Shown here in pieces: positions 6,017 through 8,236 of a stretch of 8,236 nucleotides of DNA. Both the position numbers and the translations under genes were made by a program. Each line of letters starts with the position of its first letter. Position 1 is the first letter of the stretch. Under the pieces are notes generated by a model. It did no database searches, was not told where the DNA came from, and saw only the letters and a list, made by a program, of their open reading frames with translations. The DNA comes from Bacteroidota bacterium (lineage in GTDB: Bacteria > Bacteroidota > Ignavibacteria > UBA10030 > UBA8401). Where the stretch lies: contig JAVBYA010000425.1 of assembly GCA_030824295.1 (NCBI GenBank), positions 1 through 8,236 of the forward strand, given 5' to 3'.

Positions 6017-6782
6017 GGAAGGCCTCCTGTTGCGTGCGGGTCTTGGACCGTTCCGCCATTTCGCGCACCCATTGCTTTTCGGAACGGTAATACACTTTAG
6101 GCTTGGTGCCGAGCCGTGCAAGGAATTGGAAGGAATGCATGTCCGCTGCAAGAATGGCAACCGGGGACGAGGGATCGTTCAGGTCGCCGAAGGTGATGGC
6201 TGTTGCCGGACACGATTCGACGCATGCCGGAACATAATCCGCCGGATCGAGCTCACGGCTGCCGTTGGCGGCCGCTTTCTGTTTTGCGGCATGCAGACGG
6301 GAGTGACAGAAATTGCATTTCTCCACTACGCCCCGCATGCGCGGCGCCACATCAGGATTGAGCTGCTTCGTCATACCGGCCGTCCATTCCGGATCGCGCC
6401 AATTGAAGTACCGTGCATGATACGGACAAGCGGTCATACAGTAACGGCAGCCCAGGCAGCGCTGCGGTACTTGTCCCACAATGCCGGTATTCGGATCGAT
6501 ATCCACGGCATTCTGCGGACAGACCGTCAGGCACGGCGTGTCGCTCTCGCACTGCTGGCACGACATCGGTACGAAGACCGTCTCGCAGTTGGGATAATTA
6601 TCTCCCGAATGGACCGCCGTGACGTTCATCCAGGTCAAACCGTTCCGTGTGTTCGTTGTCGGGACGGCCGGTGCGACGTTGTTCTCCACTGCGCATGCAA
6701 CGGCACACGCACCGCAGCCGCTGCATTTGTCCAGGTCGATCACCATCCCGAATTTATACTGTTTTCGTTCTGTCGTTTCCAT
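6009..6782 (-). CDS. Four-[4Fe-4S] ferredoxin-like electron transfer subunit (PsrB/NrfC/DmsB type)
   Basis: A 257-residue electron-relay subunit linking the catalytic subunit to the NrfD-like membrane protein. It has sixteen cluster-type cysteines in four groups: C20, C23, C26, C30; C75, C78, C84, C88; C109, C112, C115, C119; and C156, C159, C187, C191. Three of the groups end in the C-P of ferredoxin-type motifs, and C-P-Y-H-A-R-Y-F-N-W after the third group is typical of the family. This predicts four [4Fe-4S] clusters. The second group has five residues between its second and third Cys (C-Q-Q-C-E-S-D-T-P-C), whereas PsrB/DmsB-like proteins usually have four. There is no Tat or Sec signal on the subunit itself; relatives are normally exported, if at all, with the catalytic partner. 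An AAAAGG lies eight bases before the ATG, and only 3 bases separate it from the upstream gene. The assignment is firm; the substrate is unknown. Confidence 0.94.
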   Translation of the reverse strand: METTERKQYKFGMVIDLDKCSGCGACAVACAVENNVAPAVPTTNTRNGLTWMNVTAVHSGDNYPNCETVFVPMSCQQCESDTPCLTVCPQNAVDIDPNTGIVGQVPQRCLGCRYCMTACPYHARYFNWRDPEWTAGMTKQLNPDVAPRMRGVVEKCNFCHSRLHAAKQKAAANGSRELDPADYVPACVESCPATAITFGDLNDPSSPVAILAADMHSFQFLARLGTKPKVYYRSEKQWVREMAERSKTRTQQEAFHG

Positions 6783-6785
6783 ACA

Positions 6786-8236
6786 TCAAACCTTTTGAAT
6801 TGTCACCAGTGTCGTTCTCCATGTCCCGTCCGGTGTCACCGGGAACAAGTGGAGGAGGGAGGAAGCGGAGGGATGCTCCGGTGTTTCTACGCCGTTCTGT
6901 GAAGGACCGATGGCCGCTTCAAGAATGCCGGGTCGGACAGCAGGGCTGATCTTGATCTGCACCTTCTGCGAACCGGCAGAGGTCGTCAGCACTGCATGAC
7001 CGTCATGCACGATTCCATATTGCTGAGCAGTGACGGGCGAGAGTGCGACCATTCCGTTCACCGGACGCAGTTCTGTCTCCTGGAACATCTTGCTCATCAC
7101 CGGGGATAATTGCGCTGCGTGCAATGAACCATAACAGCCCGAAGCAAGCATCACTAATCCTTCATTCCTGGTCATTGAGTTGGGACCGTGCAGAGAGAGT
7201 GTCACCGGCTTCATCGCGGACTGTTTCCTACTTTCGCCGATCCAGATCCCCCCCGCAGCGAGTGTGTTCCATAGATCGTCGGCGGATGCGATCTCTGTTA
7301 CCGCTTGTGACGAGTTGTCCGCGTACGATGTGACCGTCCCCCGTTTCTGTTCGTGCAGAAGACGGACCGTTTCTTTCAGCGCTGTTTCGCTCTCGGATAA
7401 TCCTGCATCGATCCCCAGATGTTCTGCCAATTGCTGCAGCACTGTGATCGGTTCCACGGTATCGCTGTTCTGTTTCAGGAGCGGTGCAGAGAGCGCGAAT
7501 GTCGGAACAGCATTCGTCTGTTTCTGCGGAGCTTCCTGCAGCATCTCGAACGGTGCAGGAGCGGGGATCAACACATCGGCGTGCGCAGTGAGCGGGTCCA
7601 GAACAGAGGAGAATGATACGACAAGCGATGCATCCTTCCGGAGTTTCCGCTCGATGAGCGTCCACGGGATCGCATGACCGGAATCGGCATTGTCGAGGAA
7701 CAGCGTACCGATGGATCCATCCGGCAGACTGTGCAGCTGCTGCACTGTAATGGCATTCATTCCGGGAAGTGTTTCCCGTTCCACGATGCCGCCGTTCTTC
7801 TTCACGCTTCCGAGGAGGATGTTCAGTGCTGCGATGCTCCGTTCCGTTTCTGCATCGAACGCTCCGCCGCCCGGATCCGAACCGCTCAGGACGATCGGCG
7901 CTTTGGCATGGGCAAGTTCGCGGGCGAGTGTGCGGAGGACCGCTGCGGGGATGCCTGTCGCTTCAGCGGTCTTTTCCGGAGGATAAACTTTCACTTCGGA
8001 AGAGAATCGATCGAGATCCTTGATGCTTCGGCGAATGTCGGATGAGACTAATTTTTCTTCTATAAGAACGGACGCAATACTCAGCGCCGCAAGCTGTTCT
8101 GTACCGGGAGCAACGGCGATCCATTCATCGGCCTGACGGGCCGTACGGGAATAGCGGGGATCGATCTGCACAACTTTGAATGTCCGTGCTGCACGCATCG
8201 CATTCATCTCACCAGGGATGCCCCAACCGTCGAACA
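6786..8236 (-). CDS. Molybdopterin oxidoreductase-like catalytic subunit of a CISM-type complex (5' end outside window)
   Basis: The C-terminal 482 residues of a DMSO-reductase-superfamily protein; the frame stays open through the right edge (reading F-D-G-W-G-I-P-G-E before the internal Met at 8207), so the true start lies outside. The visible part begins in the pterin-dinucleotide domain with V-V-Q-I-D-P-R-Y-S-R-T-A and A-D-E-W-I-A-V-A-P-G-T, a classic signature of the superfamily. A later stretch with D-P-L-T-A-H-A-D-V-L-I-P-A-P-A-P-F-E matches the region before the last domain. The C-terminus is a molydop-binding beta-barrel (about the last 130 residues) containing G-M-V-A-L-S-P, A-Q-Q-Y-G-I and D-G-H-A-V-L-T. 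The residues binding molybdenum and the N-terminal Fe-S cysteines are outside the window, so it is unclear whether the protein is a true molybdoenzyme or a cofactor-free relative such as QrcB or ActB. The downstream Fe-S and NrfD genes fix it as part of a membrane CISM complex. Substrate candidates (polysulfide, thiosulfate, tetrathionate, nitrogen or arsenic compounds, or electron transfer only) cannot be separated here. Confidence 0.9.
   Translation of the reverse strand, partial: FDGWGIPGEMNAMRAARTFKVVQIDPRYSRTARQADEWIAVAPGTEQLAALSIASVLIEEKLVSSDIRRSIKDLDRFSSEVKVYPPEKTAEATGIPAAVLRTLARELAHAKAPIVLSGSDPGGGAFDAETERSIAALNILLGSVKKNGGIVERETLPGMNAITVQQLHSLPDGSIGTLFLDNADSGHAIPWTLIERKLRKDASLVVSFSSVLDPLTAHADVLIPAPAPFEMLQEAPQKQTNAVPTFALSAPLLKQNSDTVEPITVLQQLAEHLGIDAGLSESETALKETVRLLHEQKRGTVTSYADNSSQAVTEIASADDLWNTLAAGGIWIGESRKQSAMKPVTLSLHGPNSMTRNEGLVMLASGCYGSLHAAQLSPVMSKMFQETELRPVNGMVALSPVTAQQYGIVHDGHAVLTTSAGSQKVQIKISPAVRPGILEAAIGPSQNGVETPEHPSASSLLHLFPVTPDGTWRTTLVTIQKV

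Noticed and set aside
6017..6160. N-terminal extension of the NrfD-like protein
   Set aside because: The extra 48 codons lie within the Fe-S gene and are not membrane-like; the ATG at 6016 has AGGAGG with good spacing.
5934..6902. 322-codon plus-strand open frame
   Set aside because: Antisense to the Fe-S subunit with its sixteen ordered cysteines; the translation shows no family features.

Overview
The window is most likely from a moderately GC-rich bacterium of the Fibrobacterota-Chlorobiota-Bacteroidota group, plausibly an Ignavibacteria, Chlorobiota or Kapabacteria relative rather than a classical Bacteroides. The main clue is the secreted glycoside hydrolase, which ends in a type IX secretion (T9SS type A) sorting domain with an NYPNPFNPSTTIRY motif. 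Several genes also have recognisable Shine-Dalgarno sequences (for example AGGAGG before the NrfD-like gene), which are usually weak or absent in Bacteroidota proper. This placement is inference; no rRNA or other phylogenetic marker is present.

Layout. Positions 1-233 are non-coding, with no confidently called feature. Three genes follow on the plus strand: a secreted serine hydrolase of the beta-lactamase/penicillin-binding fold (234-1775), a DUF2721 three-helix membrane protein (1817-2272) and a small VF530/DUF2132 protein (2277-2516). The last two are 4 bases apart and probably co-translated. A perfect hairpin lies between the hydrolase and the DUF2721 gene. An imperfect hairpin closes the plus-strand group and overlaps the end of the convergent GH16 gene. 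Everything from 2536 to the right edge is on the minus strand.

Minus strand. A GH16 beta-glucanase with signal peptide and T9SS domain (2536-3618) stands alone. Upstream of it, ending at 3797, is a four-gene operon transcribed from beyond the right edge: a molybdopterin-oxidoreductase-like subunit (5' end outside the window), a four-cluster ferredoxin-like subunit, a ten-helix NrfD/PsrC-type quinone-interacting membrane subunit, and a membrane-anchored protein with a GcvH-like domain and a four-cysteine region. The first three are the canonical parts of a complex-iron-sulfur-molybdoenzyme (CISM)-type respiratory complex, which moves electrons between the membrane quinone pool and a molybdopterin or cofactor-free catalytic subunit. 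The fourth is the unusual part. Its fold resembles the glycine-cleavage H protein, but the lipoyl-lysine position appears to be Asp and a loop is missing, so it is probably an unlipoylated accessory or assembly subunit. A perfect 12-bp hairpin just after this operon is its likely 3' end.

The substrate of the respiratory complex cannot be determined here, because the N-terminal half of the catalytic subunit is outside the window. I see no RNA genes, CRISPR arrays, insertion sequences or phage genes.
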